From NCBI RefSeq assembly GCF_014397245.1, contig NZ_JACLHY010000005.1, positions 165,162 to 229,161 of the forward strand: DNA of 64,000 bases. Direction: 5' to 3'. Source of the stretch: Arenibacter arenosicollis. GTDB taxonomy: Bacteria > Bacteroidota > Bacteroidia > Flavobacteriales > Flavobacteriaceae. The notes under the pieces were generated by a model. It was not told the DNA's origin and did no database searches. It saw only the letters and a program-made list of their open reading frames with translations. Below are positions 36,321-45,619 of this stretch, piece after piece; within the stretch, counting starts at the first letter, position 1, and the number at the start of each line of letters is the position of its first letter. The translations under genes and the position numbers were made by a program.

Positions 36321-37495
36321 TGGTTAAGATTGGAGTAGTATTTATTTATGATACCTTTATACAGGCAAAAGACCACAAATAAGGAAAATAATCCCTCAAA
36401 AATGGGTTCTACCATAAACAGTAAGAAAAAAGCAATGGAATAAAAGAGTATTTGCCCATTTAATAAAATATTTTCCTTCCTTATGGCCATGGCTCTTTTA
36501 ACTTGAAAGAAGGATTTAGTACTATAAATAATTAATAAAATAAACGGAATAATGCCACCTACCCTAAGTACATCTAACCACATGTTGTGGGAATAACCAA
36601 ATTCTTTTAGGTTCCAGCCTAAAGGATGGATAAATAAATATTCGAATGATTTTATCCATCTTTCGGTTCTACCCCCGCCACTTGCAGCCTCGCCAACCCC
36701 ACCACTCATTCTCCCCGCAAAGGTGGTTAGCCAATCTGCATTTAAATCAAAGGAAACATTTCTAATAATATAGGCTATGCTCAATACTAAAAAAATTAAT
36801 AAGTGTATATTTTGTTTATAGGTTTGTCTCGGAAATATATATAAAACGGAGACAATACTAGTAAATAGAAAAATGACCAATTGAGTACGACTTCCCAATC
36901 GGATGGCACAAATTAACGAGAGTGCAAAGAGGGAAATCGCTAAAATTTTATTGAAAAGGGTAATATGTTTATACCCAGAAATTAATATTGCAGGTATACA
37001 CATGTTCAAGGTTAAAAAGCCTCCCATTAGGGTTGCAGAGGTCGGTTGGCCGTTCCAAAACATGGGAATTGTCCTATCCAGTTGGGCAAAACCTCCTTCC
37101 CTGAAGTTGAGAAATACGGATAATACCGCAGAAATGGAGAAAATGGAAGCAATATAAAAGAGTATTATGAATAGTGTTCTAGGGTCCTTAATATTATTGG
37201 CTAAATATTTGCCTAATAAATAGAAACTTTGGGGAAACAAAGCGTAGATCACAATGTATTGGCTTCCGGCAAGTGGCTCAAATGCATAGAAAATGGCATA
37301 AATTACAGAAAATAAGGTTAGTAGGAAAACATCCCCGTCCAAATTTTGAGATATAAAATTTCTCTTTAATATGACAAGAATAAACAGGAGATACCCAAAT
37401 AGGAAGCCCTTGTTAAAAGGGTCTAATAAATATAGGCCCAATAACCCAGATAAAACAAAACCAATAGAGTTAATATAGTTAAAAAGTGCTTTCAT
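36317..37495 (-). CDS. wzy: Wzy-type O-antigen/capsule polymerase
   Basis: A 392-aa integral membrane protein with about 10-11 hydrophobic helices and a large periplasmic loop in the second half (GGVGEAASGGGRTERWIKSFEYLF), followed by HPLGWNLKEFGYSHNMWLDVLRVGG. The GGGRTERW and SHNMWLD blocks are typical of Wzy/O-antigen ligase-like proteins. It would join repeat units on the periplasmic side. The symbol is assigned by topology and context because these polymerases share little sequence. Confidence 0.82.
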   Translation of the reverse strand: MKALFNYINSIGFVLSGLLGLYLLDPFNKGFLFGYLLFILVILKRNFISQNLDGDVFLLTLFSVIYAIFYAFEPLAGSQYIVIYALFPQSFYLLGKYLANNIKDPRTLFIILFYIASIFSISAVLSVFLNFREGGFAQLDRTIPMFWNGQPTSATLMGGFLTLNMCIPAILISGYKHITLFNKILAISLFALSLICAIRLGSRTQLVIFLFTSIVSVLYIFPRQTYKQNIHLLIFLVLSIAYIIRNVSFDLNADWLTTFAGRMSGGVGEAASGGGRTERWIKSFEYLFIHPLGWNLKEFGYSHNMWLDVLRVGGIIPFILLIIYSTKSFFQVKRAMAIRKENILLNGQILFYSIAFFLLFMVEPIFEGLFSLFVVFCLYKGIINKYYSNLNQ

Positions 37496-37540
37496 ACTGA
37501 TCTTAGTAAATGGTAGATTACCATATACTTTAAATGAATT

Positions 37541-38815
37541 TTAGTGGTTTCCTAAAGAAATAACATTCCTATAGATGTCTAATGTTCGTTGCATATTTAC
37601 TGACCTATCGTGCCTTTTAGTGGCACTTTTTATACCTCCTTCTGACAATTTTACCGCTAGTTTGTCATTTTCAAAAATGTCCTTTATTCTCTGAGCCAAC
37701 ATTTCAATCTCTTCAAACCTATACAACAGACCATTTTCTCCAGGATCAATCATGTCCGGGACTCCGCCTACGTAAGATGCAATACTGGGCACCCCAAGTA
37801 TCTGTGCCTCTCCTAAGGAATTGGGACTGTTCTCAATACTGGAAGGACATATGAAAATATGGCTTTTTAAATATTCTTGTGCCATTGCTCGGCCGTCTAA
37901 ATAACCTAAAAATTTAATATTTGAATATAAATTGTACTTTTTGATTAATCCTTTAATATACTTGCCATAGCCGCTTAGGCGTAATTTATCCGTAGCAGAA
38001 TCCGTTCTTGTTATATCATCACCGGCTACTTGTATTTGTATATTTGGAAATTGGTTTTTTAACAAATTTACGGCATGTAATACTTGGTGCAAACCCTTGA
38101 TCGGATAGGAGGCCTGACTTAAAAATATAGAATGATTTTTTTTAGAGTGAAATTGCCATTTTGGTGAACTATAGAATTCATCTCGCAGGCTTTCATTACA
38201 AAAATGATAATATGCCTTGGGATTAATGGTTTTCACATGGTCTTGGTCCCATTGAGTTCTTCCAATGACATGGTTGGCCAGAAGTAAATATTTATTTTCT
38301 ATTTTTTGTCCCCTTATTTCAAATTTCCTTTTTTCATGGAAAACACTTGTTCTTTTAAAGAAATCGAACAGGGTTATATTTCTTCTAATATCCTTATTGG
38401 AAATACCTCCAAGATAAAATTTGGATATAATACTAACCAAGCCTTGTATGGAGATAATATAATTTAAATTGGGACAGGCATTCATTAAAGCGAGGCCATG
38501 GGCAAATTCAATTCCGTGGATATGAACCAAATCGGGCTTTAATTTTTCAATTAGTTTTTTCCATTCAACTTCTAAAGAGGAGTCATATTTTGTATTAATT
38601 TTCTGTCCATTAAGCAATATATATTCAATTCCTTTTATTATTAAATGCTGTGGCTTTACATTGGGGCGGGAGGTAGCAATCGTAAGGGAAATATCTTTTT
38701 TTTGGGAAAGGTCTTTCGCTAAGCCGTACATCCATCCTCCTATAACCGGAACAGGATTACCTAGAGCTAAGGAAAGTTCCGGAAATATTGGATTGGTAAT
38801 CCAAAGAATTTTCAT
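37541..38815 (-). CDS. GT4 family glycosyltransferase
   Basis: A 424-aa glycosyltransferase. The N-terminus is ILWITNPIFPELSLALG, an acceptor segment has LVHIHGIEFAHGLALM, and the donor domain carries the EX7E motif in SSIENSPNSLGEAQILG with SYVGGVPDMI after it. It starts at the base next to the stop of the preceding gene (38816), so the two are likely coupled. Confidence 0.9.
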   Translation of the reverse strand: MKILWITNPIFPELSLALGNPVPVIGGWMYGLAKDLSQKKDISLTIATSRPNVKPQHLIIKGIEYILLNGQKINTKYDSSLEVEWKKLIEKLKPDLVHIHGIEFAHGLALMNACPNLNYIISIQGLVSIISKFYLGGISNKDIRRNITLFDFFKRTSVFHEKRKFEIRGQKIENKYLLLANHVIGRTQWDQDHVKTINPKAYYHFCNESLRDEFYSSPKWQFHSKKNHSIFLSQASYPIKGLHQVLHAVNLLKNQFPNIQIQVAGDDITRTDSATDKLRLSGYGKYIKGLIKKYNLYSNIKFLGYLDGRAMAQEYLKSHIFICPSSIENSPNSLGEAQILGVPSIASYVGGVPDMIDPGENGLLYRFEEIEMLAQRIKDIFENDKLAVKLSEGGIKSATKRHDRSVNMQRTLDIYRNVISLGNH

Positions 38816-39931
38816 TTAGGAATGGTTTAGTATTTTTTTTAAAACGTTTATCTGATAGTTAGGATTGTATATTTCATCCACTTTCTTATACGCCTGCATC
38901 CTTAATATGTTTCTGTTTTTTGTATCCACACTAATCCAGGCACGTATTTTTTGGCATAAATCTTCTATATTATCAAGTAAAAAAAAATCTCCAGTAACAC
39001 CGCTTTCTATAGCCTCAAATTCTGGCCCATGGCTAGAGATGTTATTATTGGTTATTACAGGAGTTCCATATGTTAATGAATGTATGGTGGTAAGACCGAT
39101 TGATCCTGGTGTAATACATACATCGCTGTTAAAAATTAAATTACCAATTTCATTCTCGTCATAACATGGGCCATAAAACCACACGTAACTATTCAATCCT
39201 AATTCTTGAACCAATTGTGGAATGTTATTTCCGTCTGAATCCTCACCAATTAATATTAAATTACAGAAAATTCCTTGCTCCAAAAGTTGTTTTTGAGCTT
39301 TGACCAGCAAATCAATTTTTTTTGACTTTTGAATTCTTCCTATATATATTAGCACAGGATATTCGTTGTTAAAATAATCTCTGAAAATGGCTGAGGGTTC
39401 TAACGTTTTACGGACTCTTAATTGCTTCTCGTAGTCTAAGGAATTGTAAATTGGGATTAATTTCTTTGCATTGAATCCTTCCTTTACCATATTATTCTTA
39501 GAGTATTCCCCGTAAAGTAATATTCTGTGACACAATCGATAAAAGTTTTTTTCTATAAACTTCCCGGCAGGAGAAGTATTGCCTTTCATACCATGTGTCC
39601 ATGCATAAACCTTTTTCTTGAGGGGTATGGCTAATATTGCCAGTACCCAATTGGAAAGGGAGCCTGGAGTTCCTGTAATAATATAATGTTTGTAGGGTTT
39701 AAAAATAAGTTGCCATACACCTTTTTGCCATTCAAAACCAGTTCGGGGAATTTTAATGTTTTTTGTTACTTGTTTGAATCCTGCCAGTTCGCTATAATCC
39801 ATTAATTTAATTGGGGCGTCTATTTTATCCCCAAAATAGAAGTCACAATGTAACTCCTTATCCATTAATTTGTAAATGGGAGCTCTATAATGTGGAGCTA
39901 GATTAAAAATGCAGCAAATATTATTGTTCAT
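38816..39931 (-). CDS. GT-B glycosyltransferase without clear EX7E motif
   Basis: A 371-aa glycosyltransferase. It begins NNICCIFNLAPHYRAPIYKLM, then has TGTPGSLSNWVL and IYIGRIQKSKKIDLLV. Where GT4 enzymes have EX7E it reads GSIGLTTIHSLTYGTPVIT, lacking the first Glu, so catalysis may differ in detail. It lies between the flippase (18 bp) and the next glycosyltransferase (no gap). Confidence 0.85.
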   Translation of the reverse strand: MNNNICCIFNLAPHYRAPIYKLMDKELHCDFYFGDKIDAPIKLMDYSELAGFKQVTKNIKIPRTGFEWQKGVWQLIFKPYKHYIITGTPGSLSNWVLAILAIPLKKKVYAWTHGMKGNTSPAGKFIEKNFYRLCHRILLYGEYSKNNMVKEGFNAKKLIPIYNSLDYEKQLRVRKTLEPSAIFRDYFNNEYPVLIYIGRIQKSKKIDLLVKAQKQLLEQGIFCNLILIGEDSDGNNIPQLVQELGLNSYVWFYGPCYDENEIGNLIFNSDVCITPGSIGLTTIHSLTYGTPVITNNNISSHGPEFEAIESGVTGDFFLLDNIEDLCQKIRAWISVDTKNRNILRMQAYKKVDEIYNPNYQINVLKKILNHS

Positions 39932-39949
39932 TAATTAATTGTTTAAAAA

Positions 39950-41389
39950 CTATGATTTTTCAATAAATTTCTTGGATGCCATTATTAAAGTGTTAAGTTC
40001 TTTTACTTTGAAGAAATGTATAGAGGTAAAATAGGTAATAATCGCAAATATAGGCGATACGCATAATTTTATAACGTCACTGCTTATAAAATAGTTTATT
40101 ACACATACTACAACAACCATTACCAATCCTGATAATATGATGGGAACTAAATCTTTAAGTTGAGAAAATGCACCATAGGACATTATTTTGCCGGGATAAT
40201 ATGTATTTATAAAAAAATGACTGGCGGTTGAAATTAACTCAGCAAGAGCTATGTAAATTATTCCATATTTAAGGGCAATGACAAAAAATAATACCCTTAT
40301 CGCAATCTTACTATATTGCTGTTTTAAAGCTAAATCTGTTCTTCCAATAACATATAAAAGGTTAACATTAATCCCTGAAATAATTGTAATGAGCCTAGCT
40401 ATACAGAAAATTTGCATAATTGGTACAGCAGGCATCCACTTTTCCGTTATTAATACTTTAATCAGTGGCTCTGCAATAACAGCCAGATATAGGAATATTG
40501 GAATAATTATTAGGGCGGTTGCCTTTAAAATATTTCTTGTGTAATTAACTAATTTATCTCTTTGTTCTTGGATAGTAGAAAGGCCAGGAAGTAAAACACT
40601 GTCCAATATAGAGCTTAAAATACCAAAAACGACATCTGAAAATTGGGTTCCTCGGGTGTAAAAACCCAAATCTTTAGTACTGATGAACTTGGCAATAAAT
40701 AGCGCATAAAAATTATTGACAGCGGTACTTAGAAGGGAAGATGCCAAAAGTTTGGAGCCATAGGAAAACAATTCTTTAAACGAACTCTTTGAAAAAATAA
40801 AAAAAGGTCTCCATTTGATCATTAACCAGGTTAGAATCGCCGTTAATGCCGAACGAGTCATGATTTGGATAACCAAAGCCCATACTCCGTAACCATGGTA
40901 GGCATAATAAACTGCTATAATTCCAGAAAATATAGTTGCGATTAAAGTGATTATCGAAATAGTTTTAAAATCGAGTTCGATCGTCAGCAATGTCATTGGA
41001 ATAGTAAATAGAGCATTTATGATTAAAGAAAGTGACATTACCCGTAATAGGATTGAGAGCTGTTCTAAATCATAAAATTCCTGTATATAGGGAGCTAATA
41101 ACCATAAGACAACATAACATACTAAACTGATAAGTATATTGAACCAAAAGACAGTTGATATATCTACTTTAGTTCTTTTTTGCTTCTGAATTAAAGCTGT
41201 GGAGAATCCGCTATCGATAAAGACATCGGACACAGCAATAAAAACAAGTAGAATCCCAATAATCCCATATTCCTTGGGAGTTAGTATCCGGGCGAGCATT
41301 ATTCCTATTATAAATTGAACAGCCTGCACTGAAAACCGTTCAATAGCACTCCAGACCATTCCTTTAAACATTTTAGAACCCAGACTCAT
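39950..41389 (-). CDS. wzx: Wzx-type polysaccharide flippase
   Basis: A 479-aa membrane protein of the MOP/PST superfamily with about 14 hydrophobic segments. The N-terminus (KMFKGMVWSAIERFSVQAVQ) and ARILTPKEYGIIGILLVF are typical of RfbX/WzxC-like exporters, and FISTKDLGFYTRGTQFSD is the usual middle block. It moves lipid-linked repeat units across the inner membrane. It is the first gene of the leftward run ending at 12838. Confidence 0.92.
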   Translation of the reverse strand: MSLGSKMFKGMVWSAIERFSVQAVQFIIGIMLARILTPKEYGIIGILLVFIAVSDVFIDSGFSTALIQKQKRTKVDISTVFWFNILISLVCYVVLWLLAPYIQEFYDLEQLSILLRVMSLSLIINALFTIPMTLLTIELDFKTISIITLIATIFSGIIAVYYAYHGYGVWALVIQIMTRSALTAILTWLMIKWRPFFIFSKSSFKELFSYGSKLLASSLLSTAVNNFYALFIAKFISTKDLGFYTRGTQFSDVVFGILSSILDSVLLPGLSTIQEQRDKLVNYTRNILKATALIIIPIFLYLAVIAEPLIKVLITEKWMPAVPIMQIFCIARLITIISGINVNLLYVIGRTDLALKQQYSKIAIRVLFFVIALKYGIIYIALAELISTASHFFINTYYPGKIMSYGAFSQLKDLVPIILSGLVMVVVVCVINYFISSDVIKLCVSPIFAIITYFTSIHFFKVKELNTLIMASKKFIEKS

Positions 41390-41489
41390 AAAAAAATACT
41401 CAGATTTATGAGAACGGTAATTGGTGTTCTTAAAGAATTAAATTCAATCATGGTCAAATATCTATAATACTGGGCCAATTTACTAATTG

Positions 41490-41696
41490 CTAACCTAAAG
41501 AGTAGTTTTTAACGATAAAAGTTATAATTTTCTTTAAAATAGCATCTGTGGGCTCAAATTCACTGGATTCTTTTTTTGTGTAAACAATAATAGTCAATAA
41601 CGCAAATTGAACTTTATACGGGATTGTAATCCCTTTCGAAAAATGGATATTGAGTATGTCCGGCGATAAATTCTCCTTCGTTTTTAAAGCATACAT
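41490..41696 (-). CDS. Possible small protein (68 aa), unknown
   Basis: Short frame of 68 codons with a balanced composition (ALKTKENLSPDILNIHF, IPYKVQFALLTIIVYT, ILKKIITFIVKNY). It is preceded by AGGAAATTCGAT ahead of ATG 41696, a fair ribosome-binding context for this group. No family is recognised. It stands alone between the flippase and the beta-helix lipoprotein, 100 bp upstream of the flippase. It may be chance. Confidence 0.35.
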   Translation of the reverse strand: MYALKTKENLSPDILNIHFSKGITIPYKVQFALLTIIVYTKKESSEFEPTDAILKKIITFIVKNYSLG

Positions 41697-41828
41697 ATCG
41701 AATTTCCTGATGAGTTGGCGTTACTATATTTATTTATTTTTAGTTAAGAATGTAATGCTTTTTATTGTTTTTAAGCTATTGATCAATAATCCCACTGTGA
41801 AATCGAAAAAAACTAAATACCTGCAATG

Positions 41829-41865
41829 AAAAGAGGCCACCTAATTGTTTATAGGGGCCTCTTTT
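41829..41865 (-). terminator. Rho-independent terminator, bidirectional form
   Basis: Perfect 10-bp arms AAAAGAGGCC / GGCCTCTTTT around a 17-base loop, with A and T runs on both sides so that it could act on either strand. It lies 25 bp after the stop of the beta-helix lipoprotein gene (- strand). Confidence 0.8.
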
Positions 41866-41890
41866 TTATAGAACTTTGATATGAATAATT

Positions 41891-43618
41891 CTAGTTCAAG
41901 GGTGTAAAATTATTATTAACCCAAGTACAGTTATTAAAAGTTATATTAGCTTTGCTATAAGGGGCATAAAGGCCTCCTGCTTCCGTAATAGCTTTATTCC
42001 CGTTGGAGAATTTACAATTTTCAAATTTTATGTCTTCAGTAGGATAATATGTGACTGCTACGGAATCAAAATTAGAAAAGTCACAATTGCGGAAAGTATT
42101 TCTTTTTGCGGCTGCCGCATAGTTTGTTCCTCCTCCAACATTAAGTATCCTATTGGTGTTTTTTATTGTAATTCCATCAAAAGTGTTATCGTAACCGCAA
42201 CTTACCTCATCTCGATCACCACCAGGTCCAACATAGCCGTCATCATCGTCTGCCCAACTTATGGCAGACCAAGTATCCTGAATTAACATATCCTTTATCA
42301 AATTATTATTGGCTCCATTAAAAATAACTAAATTAGCGTGCCAATCTTTGGGCTCCGTACTTGCGCCAAATAATGAACAACCTTCAAGGGTATTATATCT
42401 AACCCCCGCAAAATTAAATTCGAAACTTGTATATTTTGCTACACAATTTCTAATGATATTGTATTCGGCTTGATCTTTCATGTCGAATCCATGACCTCCA
42501 TGTCTTAACCCTAAAGTACGCTCGGCATGTGAGTTTTCAATGATTGAATGATGGGTACCCCCTGTTAACAAAAAGTAATAATCGGTAGGGTTACTGGGGT
42601 TGTCCGCGCGTACTTCACAATAATTTACTCTAGAGTTGTTAGAACCATATAATTTAATGGCTTCTGCGGTGGCATTTAGCACAAAAACATTTTCAATTAG
42701 TGAATTATCCCCTGTAATCATAAGACCTCTGCCGTCATAAGCGTTGTAATCCGTTTGAGTGCCAAACTGAGTCGCTATTATGTTCCTTAAAACAACATTC
42801 TCCCCGCTTGAAACGATTGCTGTGCCATACTTGGTTATTTGTATGTTCTCAATTTCTACATAACTACTTTGAACAGTGATTGCTGTTTTACTTAATTCAC
42901 CCGTCAACAGGGGCATTTTATTTGAATCTAAATTGTCCCCATATTTAAAAGTTGAACCATTCTTGCTAACCAAATCGCCTGCAGTTGCCGTATAACCTAT
43001 AAATTTAATTGGGTTGTCCGCTGTTCCAGAGTTGGATGCAGTTAGATTTAAAGATCCATAATTTCCAGCCTTGATATAGACTACATCACCAGCTTTTGCC
43101 GTGGCAAATGCGTGTTGTATGTTCCATGCAGCCGCTTCTGTAGCGCCTTTATTAGAACTTTTACCAGTTGCGGTTACATAATAAACATTCTCACCAGTTA
43201 TAGGAGAGGTTTTATCCGTGGGTGTTACCGTTACTGAAATACTTCCAGTTTCAGTAGAAACAGAATTGTCTGGATTGGTTACTGTCGTTGTGTAATCAAA
43301 GTCATCCGTACCCGTTTCATCGGTATTGGGGGTGTATACAACCGTATTGTCCTCCTGTACTTCGGCAGTTCCCATTTTTGGGGGTGTAATTGCAGTAATA
43401 ATAACTTCTTCAGGTTTCTCAAAGGTGTCATTGCTTAGGGGTTTAATTACAACAGGTTTGTTGGCAAGGGTAACTACAACGTCGTTAACCATAAAGGCTT
43501 GAGGGTTTTCCACAACATATTCCGCTAACAGGTCGGAATCCTTGTTGCACGAAAAACTTAAAAATAAGACAATAATAGCCAAGGTCAATTGGGTAAAATT
43601 CGAGGGGTGAAATTTCAT
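41891..43618 (-). CDS. Secreted beta-helix lipoprotein, polysaccharide lyase/epimerase-like
   Basis: A 575-aa lipoprotein: leader 1-23, Cys24 in LSFSC followed by NKDSDL. Residues about 40-130 look like a cadherin/Big-type Ig domain (TDDFDYTTTVTNPDN). From about 145 on, a right-handed parallel beta-helix starts with YYVTATGKSSNKG, AWNIQHAFATAKAGDVVYIKAG and repeated N-rich turns. This architecture is common in chondroitinase B-like lyases, alginate epimerases and other beta-helix enzymes. Catalytic residues cannot be assigned by eye. Location between the polymer assembly and nucleotide-sugar operons suggests that it trims or remodels the exported polymer. Confidence 0.82.
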   Translation of the reverse strand: MKFHPSNFTQLTLAIIVLFLSFSCNKDSDLLAEYVVENPQAFMVNDVVVTLANKPVVIKPLSNDTFEKPEEVIITAITPPKMGTAEVQEDNTVVYTPNTDETGTDDFDYTTTVTNPDNSVSTETGSISVTVTPTDKTSPITGENVYYVTATGKSSNKGATEAAAWNIQHAFATAKAGDVVYIKAGNYGSLNLTASNSGTADNPIKFIGYTATAGDLVSKNGSTFKYGDNLDSNKMPLLTGELSKTAITVQSSYVEIENIQITKYGTAIVSSGENVVLRNIIATQFGTQTDYNAYDGRGLMITGDNSLIENVFVLNATAEAIKLYGSNNSRVNYCEVRADNPSNPTDYYFLLTGGTHHSIIENSHAERTLGLRHGGHGFDMKDQAEYNIIRNCVAKYTSFEFNFAGVRYNTLEGCSLFGASTEPKDWHANLVIFNGANNNLIKDMLIQDTWSAISWADDDDGYVGPGGDRDEVSCGYDNTFDGITIKNTNRILNVGGGTNYAAAAKRNTFRNCDFSNFDSVAVTYYPTEDIKFENCKFSNGNKAITEAGGLYAPYSKANITFNNCTWVNNNFTPLN

Positions 43619-44258
43619 AAGTTTAAGACTTTTGTTTAAATGATAATCATTTGGGTTTACAAATATTAATTATTTTTTTTACATCATCGTTAAAAGACAT
43701 GTTATTTTCGATGAACTGCACAATTAAGATGCAATGCTGGTTTTACGTTTCGTTTTAAGGGTTTAGATGTTTGGTTTAAATTTATTCGATGAAATGCCCA
43801 TTTCTTTAAGATTTGACACCATTTATTACTTATTGGTGTTAATTTTTTAACAAATAAAGGTGGTCACGGAATTGTGTTTGAATGTTGAGCGTCTAAATAT
43901 GTGTGGCATCGAAATATAACCAAATATTACAATAGCAAAATGGAACAATTCTGATAGATAATTATCCAATTGTGCAGGTTGTAAAAAGCATATCTTCAAA
44001 ATGTGTAGATAGAAAAACAAAGAAAAAGATGTTGCAAATACCGAAGCAGGTAAATTAATGGCTGAAGAATAAATCTATTCTTCAGCCATATGTGATGATT
44101 TTATATATTAAATAGCTGTGCTGCTATGCAAAAAAAAAGGTTTTGAAGTTAGGTGCTTAGTGGCATCTATTGGCTGATAATGATTAATTTTTTTTTAACT
44201 TCTCTTTGGTTACCTAGATTTTACCTCTTATATAAGTTTAAAGAAGTGAATATTTCTA
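43619..44258 (-). other. 640-bp intergenic region
   Basis: AT-rich, no supportable gene. It holds a perfect 14-bp hairpin at 44058-44089 (listed separately) and otherwise no repeat or promoter match that I can defend. It must contain the promoter of the beta-helix lipoprotein gene. Confidence 0.5.
44058..44089. repeat. Perfect 14-bp inverted repeat with 4-base loop
   Basis: ATGGCTGAAGAATA / TATTCTTCAGCCAT around AATC. There is no adjoining T run on either strand, so it is not a standard terminator. It may end transcription of the upstream dehydrogenase gene on the - strand (stop at 44259) or act as an RNA structure. Confidence 0.7.
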
Positions 44259-45539
44259 TTATAACCTACTACAACTATGTCTCTCTAATACACCTTTGAC
44301 ATCATAAATGATGCCCGCTGGTTTTAAAATGGATTTTAAGTCAATTTTTAAAAACTGGTTATGAGCAACCGCTAGAACAATCCCATCATAATTTTTTTCG
44401 GGTATTAGTTGATAAGTAGTTAGATTGTATTCATGTTTTACCTCTTCGGGAGAGGCCCAAGGATCATAAACATCAATTTTGGCACCATAACTACTTAGGT
44501 TGTTTATTACATCCACAGCTTTTGTATTTCTTACATCAGGACAATTCTCTTTAAAAGTAATGCCCAAAACTAAAATTTCAGCACCTTTAATTCTAATATC
44601 ATTTTGCACCATTAATTTTATGACCTCAGATGCCACATATTTGCCCATACTGTCATTCATGCGTCTTCCCGCTAAAATAATTTCCGGGTAATATCCAAAC
44701 TGCTGAGCTTTTTGGGCTAAATAATAGGGGTCTACTCCAATACAATGTCCGCCTACCAACCCAGGGCTAAAAGAAAGAAAATTCCATTTTGTTGCCGCCG
44801 CTTTTAAAACTTCTTGGGTATCGATTCCCATAAGATTGAAAATTTTGGCCAATTCGTTAACAAAGGCAATATTAATGTCCCTTTGTGAATTTTCAATAAC
44901 CTTTGCAGCTTCGGCTACCCGTATACTGGGGGCCAAATAGGTTCCGGCGGTAATTACGGATTTGTATAGTTTATCTACTTTTGCTCCAATCTCGGGGGTG
45001 GAACCGGAAGTTACCTTCAGTATCTTGTCCACAGTATGTTCCTTGTCTCCTGGGTTAATTCTTTCAGGGGAATAACCTGCAAAAAAGTCTTGGTTAAATT
45101 TTAACCCACTTATGTTTTCTATAATAGGTATACATTCTTCTTCTGTGGCCCCAGGATAAACGGTGGATTCGTAAATTACAATGTCCCCCTTTTTTATTAT
45201 CCTTCCTATTGTTTCACTAGATTTGTATAGGGGTGTTAAGTCTGGTTTATTGGTGCTGTCCACGGGGGTAGGTACAGTGACTATATAATAATTACATCCT
45301 TTTATTTGTTCAACTTGGTCAGTACAATAAAGTCCTGCGCCCGAAGCAGATTTTTTTTTCACTACTCTTTTCAGTGCACTCTCGCTAATTTCTAAGGTAT
45401 TATCAATCCCATTGTTAACCTCTTTCACTCTCATGGAATTAATGTCAAATCCTACCACAGAATATTTGGTTGCAAATAAATGTGCCAATGGCAGACCTAC
45501 ATAACCTAGACCTATAATGGCTATTTTAATATCATTCAT
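44259..45539 (-). CDS. UDP-N-acetylgalactosamine/glucosamine 6-dehydrogenase, TviB/WbpO-like
   Basis: A 426-aa nucleotide-sugar dehydrogenase that oxidises C6 to a carboxylate with NAD+. GLGYVGLPLA (10-19) is the Rossmann motif, and GGHCIGVDPYYLA contains the catalytic cysteine. The TPVDSTNKPDLTPL block and length match TviB/WbpO enzymes (UDP-GalNAc or UDP-GlcNAc to the uronic acid) rather than UDP-glucose dehydrogenase. The next gene upstream is a WbpP/TviC-like 4-epimerase, so the likely product of the pair is UDP-GalNAcA. Confidence 0.9.
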   Translation of the reverse strand: MNDIKIAIIGLGYVGLPLAHLFATKYSVVGFDINSMRVKEVNNGIDNTLEISESALKRVVKKKSASGAGLYCTDQVEQIKGCNYYIVTVPTPVDSTNKPDLTPLYKSSETIGRIIKKGDIVIYESTVYPGATEEECIPIIENISGLKFNQDFFAGYSPERINPGDKEHTVDKILKVTSGSTPEIGAKVDKLYKSVITAGTYLAPSIRVAEAAKVIENSQRDINIAFVNELAKIFNLMGIDTQEVLKAAATKWNFLSFSPGLVGGHCIGVDPYYLAQKAQQFGYYPEIILAGRRMNDSMGKYVASEVIKLMVQNDIRIKGAEILVLGITFKENCPDVRNTKAVDVINNLSSYGAKIDVYDPWASPEEVKHEYNLTTYQLIPEKNYDGIVLAVAHNQFLKIDLKSILKPAGIIYDVKGVLERHSCSRL

Positions 45540-45619
45540 ATTCTTTTTTTTAAATTATAAGGTAATTAAAAGTTTGATTTTATATGACTGGTTAGCAAAA
45601 AAATCAAGGTATTAAAGTG

